A DNA stretch of 9,834 nucleotides. Source: Deltaproteobacteria bacterium. GTDB lineage: Bacteria; Desulfobacterota; DSM-4660; Desulfatiglandales; HGW-15. Below the pieces are notes generated by a model. The model saw only the letters and a list, made by a program, of their open reading frames with translations, had not been told where the DNA came from and made no database searches. The stretch's first letter is position 1; each line of letters opens with the position of its first letter. The stretch is taken from NCBI GenBank assembly GCA_020342025.1, contig CP070840.1, positions 2,337,256 through 2,347,089 of the forward strand, in the 5' to 3' direction. The translations under genes were made by a program, and so were the position numbers. Below, piece after piece: positions 1 to 5,748 of the stretch.

Positions 1-159
1 CTCCTGACGATCAATCTCAACAATGCCCACATCGTCCGCCCCAGCATCAAGCACCACCTGTTTTACCCACTCAGCCTGGATTCTTGACGGCATTCTGTTG
101 GCCCCTGCCTTGGGTTGCTCCTGATACCACCTAACCGTGGGATGATCTTCTAATTTCAC
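1..159 (-). CDS. 5' part of a putative 4Fe-4S protein (QueG/reductive-dehalogenase-like), cut by the window edge
   Basis: An open frame runs from a GTG start at 159 leftward to base 1, giving 53 codons without a stop. The start is chosen because TGGAGG (166-171, minus strand) sits 6 nt upstream. The peptide begins MKLEDHPTVRWYQE and contains AGADDVGIVEID near residues 39-50. A segment of the type AGADDVGxVxID is, from memory, typical of the N-terminus of 4Fe-4S double-cluster proteins related to epoxyqueuosine reductase and reductive dehalogenases. The Fe-S cysteines would lie beyond the window, so the function is only suggested. The gene lies 55 bp downstream of the marR gene in the same direction, with a copy of the MarR-type palindrome in the gap, so it is the likely regulatory target. 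The coding call is fairly firm and the family call is tentative. Confidence 0.6.
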   Translation of the reverse strand, partial: MKLEDHPTVRWYQEQPKAGANRMPSRIQAEWVKQVVLDAGADDVGIVEIDRQE

Positions 160-165
160 GCCCAG

Positions 166-171
166 CCTCCA
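166..171 (-). promoter_or_regulatory. Ribosome binding site deciding the GTG start at 159
   Basis: TGGAGG on the minus strand lies 6 nt before GTG. An ATG overlapping this site opens a different frame that stops after 13 codons, which supports the GTG frame. Confidence 0.6.
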
Positions 172-174
172 TTT

Positions 175-193
175 TTTGTATATACAAATAATG
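175..193 (-). promoter_or_regulatory. Promoter-operator of the Fe-S gene with MarR-type palindrome
   Basis: The perfect 14-bp palindrome TTTGTATATACAAA occupies 175-188. On the minus strand it directly follows a -10-like hexamer CATTAT (193 to 188), overlapping it by one base. The marR gene's own promoter has the same register (see 696-714). No convincing -35 is visible, and a run of eight T lies just upstream. Binding here would block transcription of the gene starting at 159 independently of read-through from marR. Confidence 0.6.
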
Positions 194-214
194 GATAAAA
201 AAAAGACCCCCTTA

Positions 215-682
215 CTATCCTTTTGCTGTTTTCCGCCAAAGCATTTCGGCTATCCGTCCAATAGCGCCTGCATTCCTTTTACCCAGTAATGCGGTGGCCC
301 TTTCCTGCGCTTCACGCCATGCAGGAAACGCTTCCATCAATATACGGTTGCCCTTGGGTGTTAATTTCACCCAGTGTGCCCGCCTGTCTTTTCTCAGGGA
401 AACCCGGAGCCAGCCTTTGGTCCTCATTCGGCTCATATTACGGCTGAGCGTGGATGTTTCTAAATGCAGCATGCGGCAGATTTCTCTTGGTTCTGCCTGC
501 CCAAGGATGGATACCACAGCCAAAATACTGAGCTGCGTCGCTTTTATGCCATGGGGGCGAAGTGCCTCGTCATAAATACGCGAAACAGCACGACTTAGGG
601 TCCTGATCCGCATTCCAACACATTCTTGCCCTAATGTCTTGGCAAAGATATTGATTGTTGTATCCTGCTTCACTGTGTTCAC
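215..682 (-). CDS. MarR-family transcriptional regulator
   Basis: This is a 155-aa winged-helix regulator, close to the usual MarR length of about 145. Helix 1 with the dimerisation part covers about residues 18-45 (CVGMRIRTLSRAVSRIYDEA). The core AT-QLSIL follows at 48-54, and the helix-turn-helix lies at about 64-92 with recognition helix LETSTLSRNMSRMRTKGWL. The wing, RKDRRAHWVKLTPKG (98-111), has the basic DR motif of the family. The start at 682 is GTG with a poor ribosome site. Met24 is an alternative, but it would trim helix 1. A perfect palindrome lies 13 bp upstream over the expected transcription start, and an identical one precedes the next gene, so the protein probably represses itself and the Fe-S gene. 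The ligand is unknown. An aromatic acid or CoA thioester would fit the neighbourhood but is a guess. Confidence 0.9.
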   Translation of the reverse strand: MNTVKQDTTINIFAKTLGQECVGMRIRTLSRAVSRIYDEALRPHGIKATQLSILAVVSILGQAEPREICRMLHLETSTLSRNMSRMRTKGWLRVSLRKDRRAHWVKLTPKGNRILMEAFPAWREAQERATALLGKRNAGAIGRIAEMLWRKTAKG

Positions 683-695
683 CCAATATGGTTTG

Positions 696-714
696 TTTGT
701 ATATACAAATTATA
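696..714 (-). promoter_or_regulatory. marR promoter with overlapping operator palindrome
   Basis: The palindrome TTTGTATATACAAA (696-709) is preceded on the minus strand by a perfect TATAAT (714 to 709). The expected start of transcription, around 702, falls inside the palindrome, a classic autorepression layout. The -35 region is only a T-rich stretch. On the plus strand TATAAT also reads at 711-716, so a rightward promoter towards ACAD1 could be covered by the same operator. Confidence 0.65.
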
Positions 715-875
715 ATCACGCTCTGCAAGCAAAAAATGGAAAAAAGAACAGTGAGACCCTGACCCCAGAAAAATAAGGGATTGAATATTTCTTGAATTTC
801 TACGCTTTAAAAGTTAATTGAAGTTTTGTGACAGAACCCGATTACTATTACAACTAAGGAAAGGGGGAGATCTCT

Positions 876-2093
876 ATGAAAAGGTATGGAGACTTTATAA
901 CGTCTGAGGAAGACCTGGCCTTCCTGACCACAATCCGAAAATACATTGACAAAGAAGTGATGCCGGTTCGCATGGAGCTGGACCAAGACTATGGAGCCTT
1001 TGAAAAGGCCTACAAAGGGCTGGTAGAGCTCGGTGTCCAGAAACGGGGCTTTTCACCGCGTTACGGCGGTCTGGCCATCAGGTCCGCAACGACCATATGC
1101 GCCATCACCGAAGAGATATCCCGTGGAGACAGTGGGCTTTCTCTTCACGCCCTGATCATTCCCTGGTGCATGGCGGCGGCCATGGGAGGGGGTAATAAGG
1201 TCTTGATGGACAAATTTACCCCCATTTTTTGTGAAGACACACCCCGCTGCGGCTGCCTGGCCATCACAGAACCCGCAGGAGGCTGCAATATTGAGGATGG
1301 GGCCGAGCACGGTCTTACCCTCCGCACCCAGGCTAAACTGGAAGGTGATGAGTGGGTCATTAACGGTGAGAAAATGTGGCCCAGTGGCGCCAGCATTGCC
1401 GACCTGTATTGTGTCGTCTGCACCACTGATCCCAAACAGAAAGAAGAGGGCGTGGCCCTCATCTACGTCCCCAAGGATACCCCAGGGCTTTCTTTTGGCA
1501 AACCAGAGAACAAAATGGGCATGAAGGTGACAGACGTAAACGCCGCCATCTATTTTGACAATGTGCGTGTCCCCAAGGATTACCGGGCAGCTGGCCCGGG
1601 CAAGGATTGGAAGCTATTTAGGAACAACATCGGGTGGGGCCGACTCACCAGTGCTCCCATGGCCCTGGGAAATGCCCAGACCGTTTTAGAAATTGTTGTG
1701 GATTACACAAAAGACAGATTCTACGGGGGAAAGCCCGTGCGCAATCATTCCCTTCAAGCCGCCATAATTGCTGATATGGCCATCGGCATAGAAGCCGCCC
1801 GGTTCTATTATCTTTCCGTGGCCGCCATGTACAATAACCGAAAGAAATATGGAAATCCTGGGGATGACTACCTTCTGGCCAGATCCAGTGGAACCAAGGT
1901 TTATGCCTGTGACGTGACTGAGATGGTCTGCAACAGGGCCATGGAACTCATGGGTTCATACGGATACGCGCGGGAATATCATGTGGAGAAATACCTGCGG
2001 GACAGCAAGATCATACAATTGTGGCTTGGAGGTTCTCAGCTGGGGCGTTTGGATGTGGCCCAGGGGTACTATCCTTATGTTGAGGGCTCGTAG
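876..2093 (+). CDS. Acyl-CoA dehydrogenase family protein (ACAD1) lacking the usual catalytic Glu
   Basis: This 405-aa FAD enzyme has all three ACAD domains and would oxidise an acyl-CoA and pass electrons to ETF. The N-terminal helical domain covers about 1-125. The beta domain starts with CLAITEPAGGCNIEDG (127-142) and has the FAD-contacting EKMWPSGASIADLY (165-178). The C-terminal helices include DRFYGGKPV (280-288), the ELMGSYGYAREYHVEKYLRD block (357-376) and the closing motif IIQLWLGGSQLGR (379-391). An ungapped alignment of that motif with medium-chain dehydrogenase puts Leu384 where the catalytic Glu belongs. The helix-G position used by isovaleryl-CoA dehydrogenase is Gly255. Asp85 (SRGDSG) lies in the helix that lines the acyl pocket in this family. 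The start has a GGGGGAG site 6 nt upstream. It is divergent from marR and converges on the MBL gene. The substrate is unknown; an alicyclic CoA ester or a non-dehydrogenase reaction is possible. Confidence 0.9.
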   Translation: MKRYGDFITSEEDLAFLTTIRKYIDKEVMPVRMELDQDYGAFEKAYKGLVELGVQKRGFSPRYGGLAIRSATTICAITEEISRGDSGLSLHALIIPWCMAAAMGGGNKVLMDKFTPIFCEDTPRCGCLAITEPAGGCNIEDGAEHGLTLRTQAKLEGDEWVINGEKMWPSGASIADLYCVVCTTDPKQKEEGVALIYVPKDTPGLSFGKPENKMGMKVTDVNAAIYFDNVRVPKDYRAAGPGKDWKLFRNNIGWGRLTSAPMALGNAQTVLEIVVDYTKDRFYGGKPVRNHSLQAAIIADMAIGIEAARFYYLSVAAMYNNRKKYGNPGDDYLLARSSGTKVYACDVTEMVCNRAMELMGSYGYAREYHVEKYLRDSKIIQLWLGGSQLGRLDVAQGYYPYVEGS

Positions 2094-2107
2094 CGCGATG
2101 CCCTAGA

Positions 2108-3079
2108 TTATGCTAAAGAATAGGTCCCTCCCCTGCCTTCCTTGATTTCCCCCGCGTTTTTCAGTTTTTGCAGGTGGCTTTCCAATATGGGGATGCCAGG
2201 GAAAAACTGTACAGTGGGAAGTGGGAAAAAGAGGTTCAGGAGTTCTTCAAAGGTTTTTTGCCCGCATTGAAGGGCTTGAATAATGCCCCTATCCTTCTCC
2301 AAAATCTTGTCCTTGATCTTTCGAATCCCTTTTTTGGGATCCTGGATGACATCCCCATGAGAGGGGAGAATAAGATCAATATCCAGGACCTCAACTTTCT
2401 CTAGGCTTTCAAGATACTGGGATGCACCTCCAGAAGAAGGGGTATACCAGGCGACCATCTCTCCCACGATGTCACCGGCCAATAGAACCCGCTTGTCAGG
2501 ATCATAGAGGGACATGTGCCCCGGCGCATGTCCCGGCGTATGAAGGATCTGGAAATGGTAATCCCCAATTTGGATGAGATCCCCTTCCACAACCGTTTTG
2601 GTTGGTTTTACAGGGCACGTGGAACATCCAAGGGCCTTGAAGTAAGGTGTTAACTCAAATTCCGGTCCTTTGCCCCCTTTTGGAACTTCATGGCCCATTG
2701 CAGCGAATTGCCTTTTGCACAGCGCAATATCAAAGGAAAGCGTGAGCCTTTCCGGCTCAAGTGCGTAGGGAAGATCGGCCTCGTGCAAAATAATACGTTC
2801 AGGCGTGACTTCAGCTAAAAGGATTTCCATGGCGCCCGAATGGTCAGGGTGCACGTGGGAAAGGACAATCTTCTTGATACGTTTTGTTTTCCATCCCAGG
2901 ACCTCCAGGGCACCGAAAAGGCGATCAACCGGAGCCATGTTTCCACAGCCCACGTCAAAGAGACTTATTCCATCTCCATCTTTGAACAAATAGACGTTCG
3001 CTGACTCAGGCCAATAGGAGGACTCGGGCCTGATCACCTTTAAGTCATCAAAAATGGAAAAATTCTCGAACATAGTCAT
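2108..3079 (-). CDS. MBL-fold metallo-hydrolase with C-terminal winged-helix-like region
   Basis: With ATG at 3079 the product has 323 aa. The dinuclear metal motif is complete: HVHPDH (75-80), His184 in HTPGHAPGH, Asp203 in LLAGD and His241 in LPSHGD. The C-terminal part from about residue 250, with paired helices and a GEIKEGRGGTYSLA end, resembles the winged-helix tail of the LACTB2/RNase-Z-like hydrolase branch. A longer frame with a TTG start at 3145 overlaps the nitroreductase by 11 bp, but its first 22 codons read through an octamer-repeat tract (3084-3123) and have no ribosome site, so I take the internal ATG. ATG at 3073 is equally possible, and neither has a good Shine-Dalgarno. Substrate is unknown. 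Hydrolysis of a thioester or similar ester is reasonable beside CoA enzymes but is not shown by the sequence. Confidence 0.85.
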   Translation of the reverse strand: MTMFENFSIFDDLKVIRPESSYWPESANVYLFKDGDGISLFDVGCGNMAPVDRLFGALEVLGWKTKRIKKIVLSHVHPDHSGAMEILLAEVTPERIILHEADLPYALEPERLTLSFDIALCKRQFAAMGHEVPKGGKGPEFELTPYFKALGCSTCPVKPTKTVVEGDLIQIGDYHFQILHTPGHAPGHMSLYDPDKRVLLAGDIVGEMVAWYTPSSGGASQYLESLEKVEVLDIDLILPSHGDVIQDPKKGIRKIKDKILEKDRGIIQALQCGQKTFEELLNLFFPLPTVQFFPGIPILESHLQKLKNAGEIKEGRGGTYSLA

Positions 3080-3083
3080 GCAC

Positions 3084-3123
3084 TGGAATGTTCGAACGAT
3101 GGAATGCTGGGATGAGGGGAAAA
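3084..3123 (+). repeat. Degenerate 8-bp tandem repeat (TGGAATGN type)
   Basis: Five consecutive octamers can be laid out without gaps: TGGAATGT, TCGAACGA, TGGAATGC, TGGGATGA, GGGGAAAA. The tract fills the gap between the nitroreductase stop and the MBL ATG. It occupies the place where a ribosome site for the MBL gene would be expected. Its period matches the tracts at 6341, 7744 and, more loosely, 8709. Confidence 0.55.
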
Positions 3124-3134
3124 ACTTGAATCCT

Positions 3135-3818
3135 TTACTCCACAAACGTAACGATGTTTTCCATTCTTTCTCTATTCGTCCTTAATTCGTTTATAGGGTG
3201 ATCCCAATCCGGATAACCGATCGCAATCCCAACAATGATGAATTTGGAATCAGGGATTCCCACAATCTTCCTCAACTGTTCCGGATAGTCAACAATGGCT
3301 CGCATAATACAGGTCCCCAAACCATAATTTTGGGCAGCCAGCGCTATGTATCCTGCCACCAGCCCCACATCCACGATGGGCCATTTGCTCTGTAGCATTT
3401 TGTCTATGACAATGACGATAATCGCAGGTGCCTCATAGAATTGCACCATGCTCTCATTCCATTTTTCTATACCCGTCTTGTCCCCTTTTTGTATGCCCAC
3501 GAGTTTGAATATCTGTTTTGCCAACTCCACCTGACGTTCTTTAAAAACACCCTCCAATGTTGGGGCAACACCTTTTGCAGGCCCCATACCCAGTTCGGGA
3601 ACGGGTGGCTTTCCCAGACGATATTCCTCCAGACTTGCACGTTTCAGGGCCTTCAGTCCTTCTCCCTGCGCAACGAAGAACTCCCAGGGCTGGCTGTTCA
3701 CGCTGGAAGGGGCGCGGGTTGCAATCCCTAAGATCTTCATGAGCACATCTTTGGAGACAGGGTCAGGCTTGAATGCCCGGATAGACTTCCTCGCATCAAT
3801 AGCTTCTAACAGATCCAT
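3135..3818 (-). CDS. Nitroreductase-family FMN oxidoreductase
   Basis: This 227-aa protein is of normal length for the family. The N-terminal ARKSIRAF (9-16) supplies the Arg and Ser contacts to FMN phosphate, followed by APSSVNSQPWEF (36-47). Later blocks are AAQNYGLGTCIM (161-172) and the closing FIIVGIAIGYPDW (193-205), which is also typical. No Fe-S domain is fused. The ATG at 3818 has AGGTGG 6 nt upstream. It lies upstream of the MBL gene with the same orientation, and the short repeat-filled gap (about 55 bp) suggests co-transcription. Members reduce nitroaromatics, quinones or enones with NAD(P)H, or do unrelated flavin chemistry; the real substrate cannot be read from the sequence. 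Confidence 0.88.
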   Translation of the reverse strand: MDLLEAIDARKSIRAFKPDPVSKDVLMKILGIATRAPSSVNSQPWEFFVAQGEGLKALKRASLEEYRLGKPPVPELGMGPAKGVAPTLEGVFKERQVELAKQIFKLVGIQKGDKTGIEKWNESMVQFYEAPAIIVIVIDKMLQSKWPIVDVGLVAGYIALAAQNYGLGTCIMRAIVDYPEQLRKIVGIPDSKFIIVGIAIGYPDWDHPINELRTNRERMENIVTFVE

Positions 3819-3860
3819 ATTTTACCACCTGAGTATGAATGTCAAATGCAAGTAAACCGT

Positions 3861-3884
3861 AAGGCGGGCCACTGTGCCCGCCTT
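3861..3884. terminator. Strong hairpin between hydratase and nitroreductase genes
   Basis: AAGGCGGGC and GCCCGCCTT form a perfect 9-bp GC-rich stem with a 6-nt loop. It lies about 97 bp beyond the end of the hydratase gene and 43 bp before the nitroreductase start, both read leftward. No T run follows on the minus strand, so it may be an attenuating or mRNA-stabilising structure rather than a full intrinsic terminator. Confidence 0.4.
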
Positions 3885-3894
3885 CTTCTGGCCG

Positions 3895-3915
3895 CCGCAG
3901 TGGGCTTCCCTGCGG
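3895..3915. repeat. Second inverted repeat beside the 3861 hairpin
   Basis: CCGCAG and CTGCGG form a 6-bp stem that can be extended by two G-C pairs past a bulged T. It is only 10 bp from the hairpin at 3861-3884, so the gap holds two stem-loops in tandem. Confidence 0.35.
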
Positions 3916-3980
3916 ATTTGACTTAGAATCGAATATAGCCGGACACTAAGGGCGGGTGTGGAGAACGCCGATAGCACGAA

Positions 3981-4757
3981 CTATGTGTTCTCAAAGGAGC
4001 CATGTCGACCGGCACCTTCGGAGAAGCGACCAGCCCCCTCCACAGTTTCCCCGCTCTGGATGGTTGAGAGGCCCAGCTGGAACTCATTTTTCATCGCCTC
4101 TTCAATAGAAAGTTCCCATTGCTCGTAGGCAGAGCGACGATCATTCAGGAGACAACGCTGGGGGAAACGGGTGAGCTGTTCGGCCAAGGCCTCGGCCTCG
4201 GCCCGAGAGGTGCCCGGCTCCACGACCCGGTTGGCCAATCCCATGCTCAGCGCCTCTTCGGCCCCAACAGGCCGACCCGTAAGGATCATATCCAGGGCAT
4301 GGGAAAGACCGATCAATCGCGTGAGTCGAACCGTGCCGCCATCTATCAGGGGCACACCCCAGCGCCGGCAGAATACCCCGAACACGGCATCCCGTTCCAT
4401 GACGCGCAAGTCGCACCAGAGGGCCAGCTCGAGCCCTCCTGCCACGGCGTGACCTGCCACCGCGGCGATGACGGGTTTGTCCAAATACATGCGGCAGGGA
4501 CCCATGGGGCTATCCCCACCTTCTTCTACCCTGTTGTGACGACCTTCGGCCAAGGCCTTCAGGTCCGCACCAGCGCAAAAACAACCCCCGGCCCCAGTGA
4601 GTACCCCGACCCTTGCCTCTTCATCCGCCGCAAACGCCCGGAAGGCATCGGCCAGTTCTTGGGCCGTCTGGGGATCCACGGCGTTTCGTACCTCAGGGCG
4701 ATTGATAATAATGGTGGTCACCGGGCCTTTTTTTTCAACCAAAACATTCCTACCCAT
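3981..4757 (-). CDS. Enoyl-CoA hydratase/isomerase (crotonase) family protein
   Basis: From ATG at 4757 the protein has 258 aa, the normal crotonase length. The start is fixed by AAAGGAG ending 6 nt upstream; a longer frame from 4817 adds 20 codons without a ribosome site. The first oxyanion-hole block is GGCFCAGADLKAL (57-69). The second is VAGHAVAGGLELALWCDLRV (100-119), where Glu110 is the first crotonase glutamate. In FGVFCRRWGVPLIDGGTVRL (126-145) the second glutamate position is Cys130, and Asp139 lies three residues before the conserved Thr. Counted from that Thr, this is where, from memory, dienoyl-CoA isomerase has a catalytic Asp. It could hydrate an enoyl-CoA, perhaps from the neighbouring dehydrogenases, or act as an isomerase. 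A 235-bp gap separates it from the response regulator upstream. Confidence 0.88.
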   Translation of the reverse strand: MGRNVLVEKKGPVTTIIINRPEVRNAVDPQTAQELADAFRAFAADEEARVGVLTGAGGCFCAGADLKALAEGRHNRVEEGGDSPMGPCRMYLDKPVIAAVAGHAVAGGLELALWCDLRVMERDAVFGVFCRRWGVPLIDGGTVRLTRLIGLSHALDMILTGRPVGAEEALSMGLANRVVEPGTSRAEAEALAEQLTRFPQRCLLNDRRSAYEQWELSIEEAMKNEFQLGLSTIQSGETVEGAGRFSEGAGRHGSFENT

Positions 4758-4763
4758 GCCGGA

Positions 4764-4770
4764 CTCCTTT
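4764..4770 (-). promoter_or_regulatory. Ribosome binding site deciding the hydratase start
   Basis: AAAGGAG on the minus strand stands 6 nt before ATG at 4757. It rules out the longer reading frame. Confidence 0.75.
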
Positions 4771-4807
4771 CCAGAGAATAATGGGGGTGCTTTCAGGTGA
4801 GGCAATA

Positions 4808-4834
4808 AGGGCTCCACTTTGTGCCGTGGGCCCT
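4808..4834 (-). terminator. Possible terminator or leader hairpin upstream of the hydratase gene
   Basis: AGGGCTCCAC pairs with GTGGGCCCT through nine base pairs and one bulged T, with an 8-nt loop. Leftward transcripts from the response regulator gene would meet it about 160 bp after that gene ends, followed by a weak TTATTG tract. It leaves only about 50 bp for a hydratase promoter, where none is evident. Confidence 0.35.
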
Positions 4835-4992
4835 ATTAGGGTGCATTCCATGGGGCGATGATGAGAAAGGCTTCACAGGATGCCACGACATCGCATCAGG
4901 CCCTGAAAAGGCGAACGAGATAGGGCTGATTAAGTGTTTTCAGAATCTGTTGAGACGCGCAGCAGAGAGCCGAGAGGACGGCTTGAGACCCC

Positions 4993-5517
4993 TTACATGA
5001 TATCCTCGAGCTCCTCCCTAGAGACCTTGTACGTCTGATCGAATTCCTTCCAGAACTTCTTTTCTTTGTTTTTCCACCCATGTCCAAATCGTTCGTCAAA
5101 GAAGCCGCTCAAACGAGCAAACCAATTTCCTGATTTCTCTATGCCTTTAGCTTGAGCAAGAAATATCTCCTTGAGATAGATGTCTATCTCATGCAATTTG
5201 TCCTTCGGGATATAGGATTTGGCTCCCAGCTTGATGGATCCCACCAGGTTGTCAGGATTAAGGCCATGGGCCGTGAGCATTAACGCCGGAATCTTTCTCT
5301 CGATGGCGATTTCCAGCAGGTCGAATCCCCTTACCCCCATGATGTCCAGGATGGCCGCATCATAGACCTTGCTCTTCAGCAATTCTTTGGCCGACTCAAA
5401 GCTTGTGGCCTTCTCAACCTCACAATCCTCAAGGAGCTCTGCTAAGGTTTCCAGAACATCTGGTTCATCGTCCACCGCGAGGATCTTTTTCCCTTTTAAA
5501 ACATCTTCAGTCGCCAT
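4993..5517 (-). CDS. Orphan response regulator with short C-terminal extension
   Basis: The receiver domain covers residues 10-120 of 174. It shows the acidic pair Asp16-Asp17, phospho-acceptor Asp58 (AAILDIMG), Thr82 (LMLTAHG) and Lys105 (SYIPKDK). All residues needed for phosphorylation are therefore present. The remaining 50 residues (FLAQAKGIEKSGNWFARLSG and on) hold Trp/Phe/Lys-rich amphipathic helices and no recognisable DNA-binding or enzymatic output domain. It may signal by protein contact, as CheY or Spo0F do. No histidine kinase lies nearby. AGGAGG stands 10 nt before the ATG, a little far but convincing. The leader has three copies of a CCTAA half-site (5540-5564). Confidence 0.88.
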   Translation of the reverse strand: MATEDVLKGKKILAVDDEPDVLETLAELLEDCEVEKATSFESAKELLKSKVYDAAILDIMGVRGFDLLEIAIERKIPALMLTAHGLNPDNLVGSIKLGAKSYIPKDKLHEIDIYLKEIFLAQAKGIEKSGNWFARLSGFFDERFGHGWKNKEKKFWKEFDQTYKVSREELEDIM

Positions 5518-5539
5518 GATTCCGGTTCCTCCTTCTATT

Positions 5540-5564
5540 CTTAGGTCATGCCTAACGCCCTAAG
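5540..5564. promoter_or_regulatory. Cluster of CCTAA/TTAGG half-sites in the response regulator leader
   Basis: TTAGG (5541-5545) and CCTAA (5551-5555) form an inverted repeat around a 5-nt centre. A further CCTAAG at 5559-5564 mirrors CTTAGG at 5540-5545. It lies 23 bp upstream of the response regulator start, so it may be a regulator site or a small leader hairpin. Confidence 0.3.
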
Positions 5565-5630
5565 CCTCTCATTCCTATGGAAAATACCCCATACCATAAT
5601 TTATGGGCAGATCCAAACATAATCAACTCA

Positions 5631-5651
5631 TAAAATCGTTTTACGATTTTA
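5631..5651. repeat. Perfect AT-rich palindrome upstream of the tetR promoter
   Basis: TAAAATCGT and ACGATTTTA are perfect 9-bp arms around TTT. It lies 12 bp upstream of the tetR -35 element, in the divergent gap between the response regulator and tetR. It could be a second regulator site acting on either direction. Confidence 0.4.
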
Positions 5652-5663
5652 AGCAAAAAATAT

Positions 5664-5692
5664 TTGACTTGCTGAAATCTATAAACTATAAA
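5664..5692 (+). promoter_or_regulatory. Sigma70-type promoter of the tetR gene
   Basis: TTGACT (5664-5669) and TATAAA (5687-5692) are each one mismatch from consensus and are separated by exactly 17 bp. The surrounding DNA is AT-rich. The expected start is near 5699, just before the operator palindrome. Confidence 0.7.
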
Positions 5693-5703
5693 CGCGCCCT
5701 GAG

Positions 5704-5721
5704 AGACCGACCGGTCTGTCT
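5704..5721 (+). promoter_or_regulatory. TetR-type operator
   Basis: AGACCGACCGGTCTGTCT holds two overlapping palindromes: AGACCG-AC-CGGTCT (5704-5717) and a near-perfect 18-bp one centred at 5712/5713. The AGACC-N4-GGTCT pattern resembles operators known for NemR-like TetR regulators. It sits directly after the predicted transcription start and 28 bp before the tetR ATG, which fits autorepression. Confidence 0.65.
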
Positions 5722-5748
5722 TATTCTGCTATCCCATAAAATTCGATC

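Noticed and set aside
750..780. GAGACCCTGACCCC stretch as a possible insertion-sequence remnant
   Set aside because: There is no transposase fragment, terminal repeat pair or target duplication around it.
867..874. GAGATCTC palindrome before ACAD1
   Set aside because: It is only 8 bp and overlaps the ribosome site; chance is sufficient.
3080..3145. 22-codon N-terminal extension of the MBL protein from TTG
   Set aside because: The extension reads through the octamer tract, lacks a ribosome site and overlaps the nitroreductase end.
3819..3850. TTGACA near the nitroreductase start as a -35 element
   Set aside because: The matching -10 would fall on the start codon, leaving no leader although the gene has a ribosome site.
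4119..4781. Rightward open frame of 220 codons
   Set aside because: It lies wholly opposite the hydratase gene, whose motifs and ribosome site are clear; the translation shows no family features and is rich in His, Gly and Pro as expected from an antisense frame.
4758..4817. 20-codon N-terminal extension of the hydratase
   Set aside because: A strong ribosome site lies inside the extension at the right distance from the ATG at 4757, and crotonases begin just after it.
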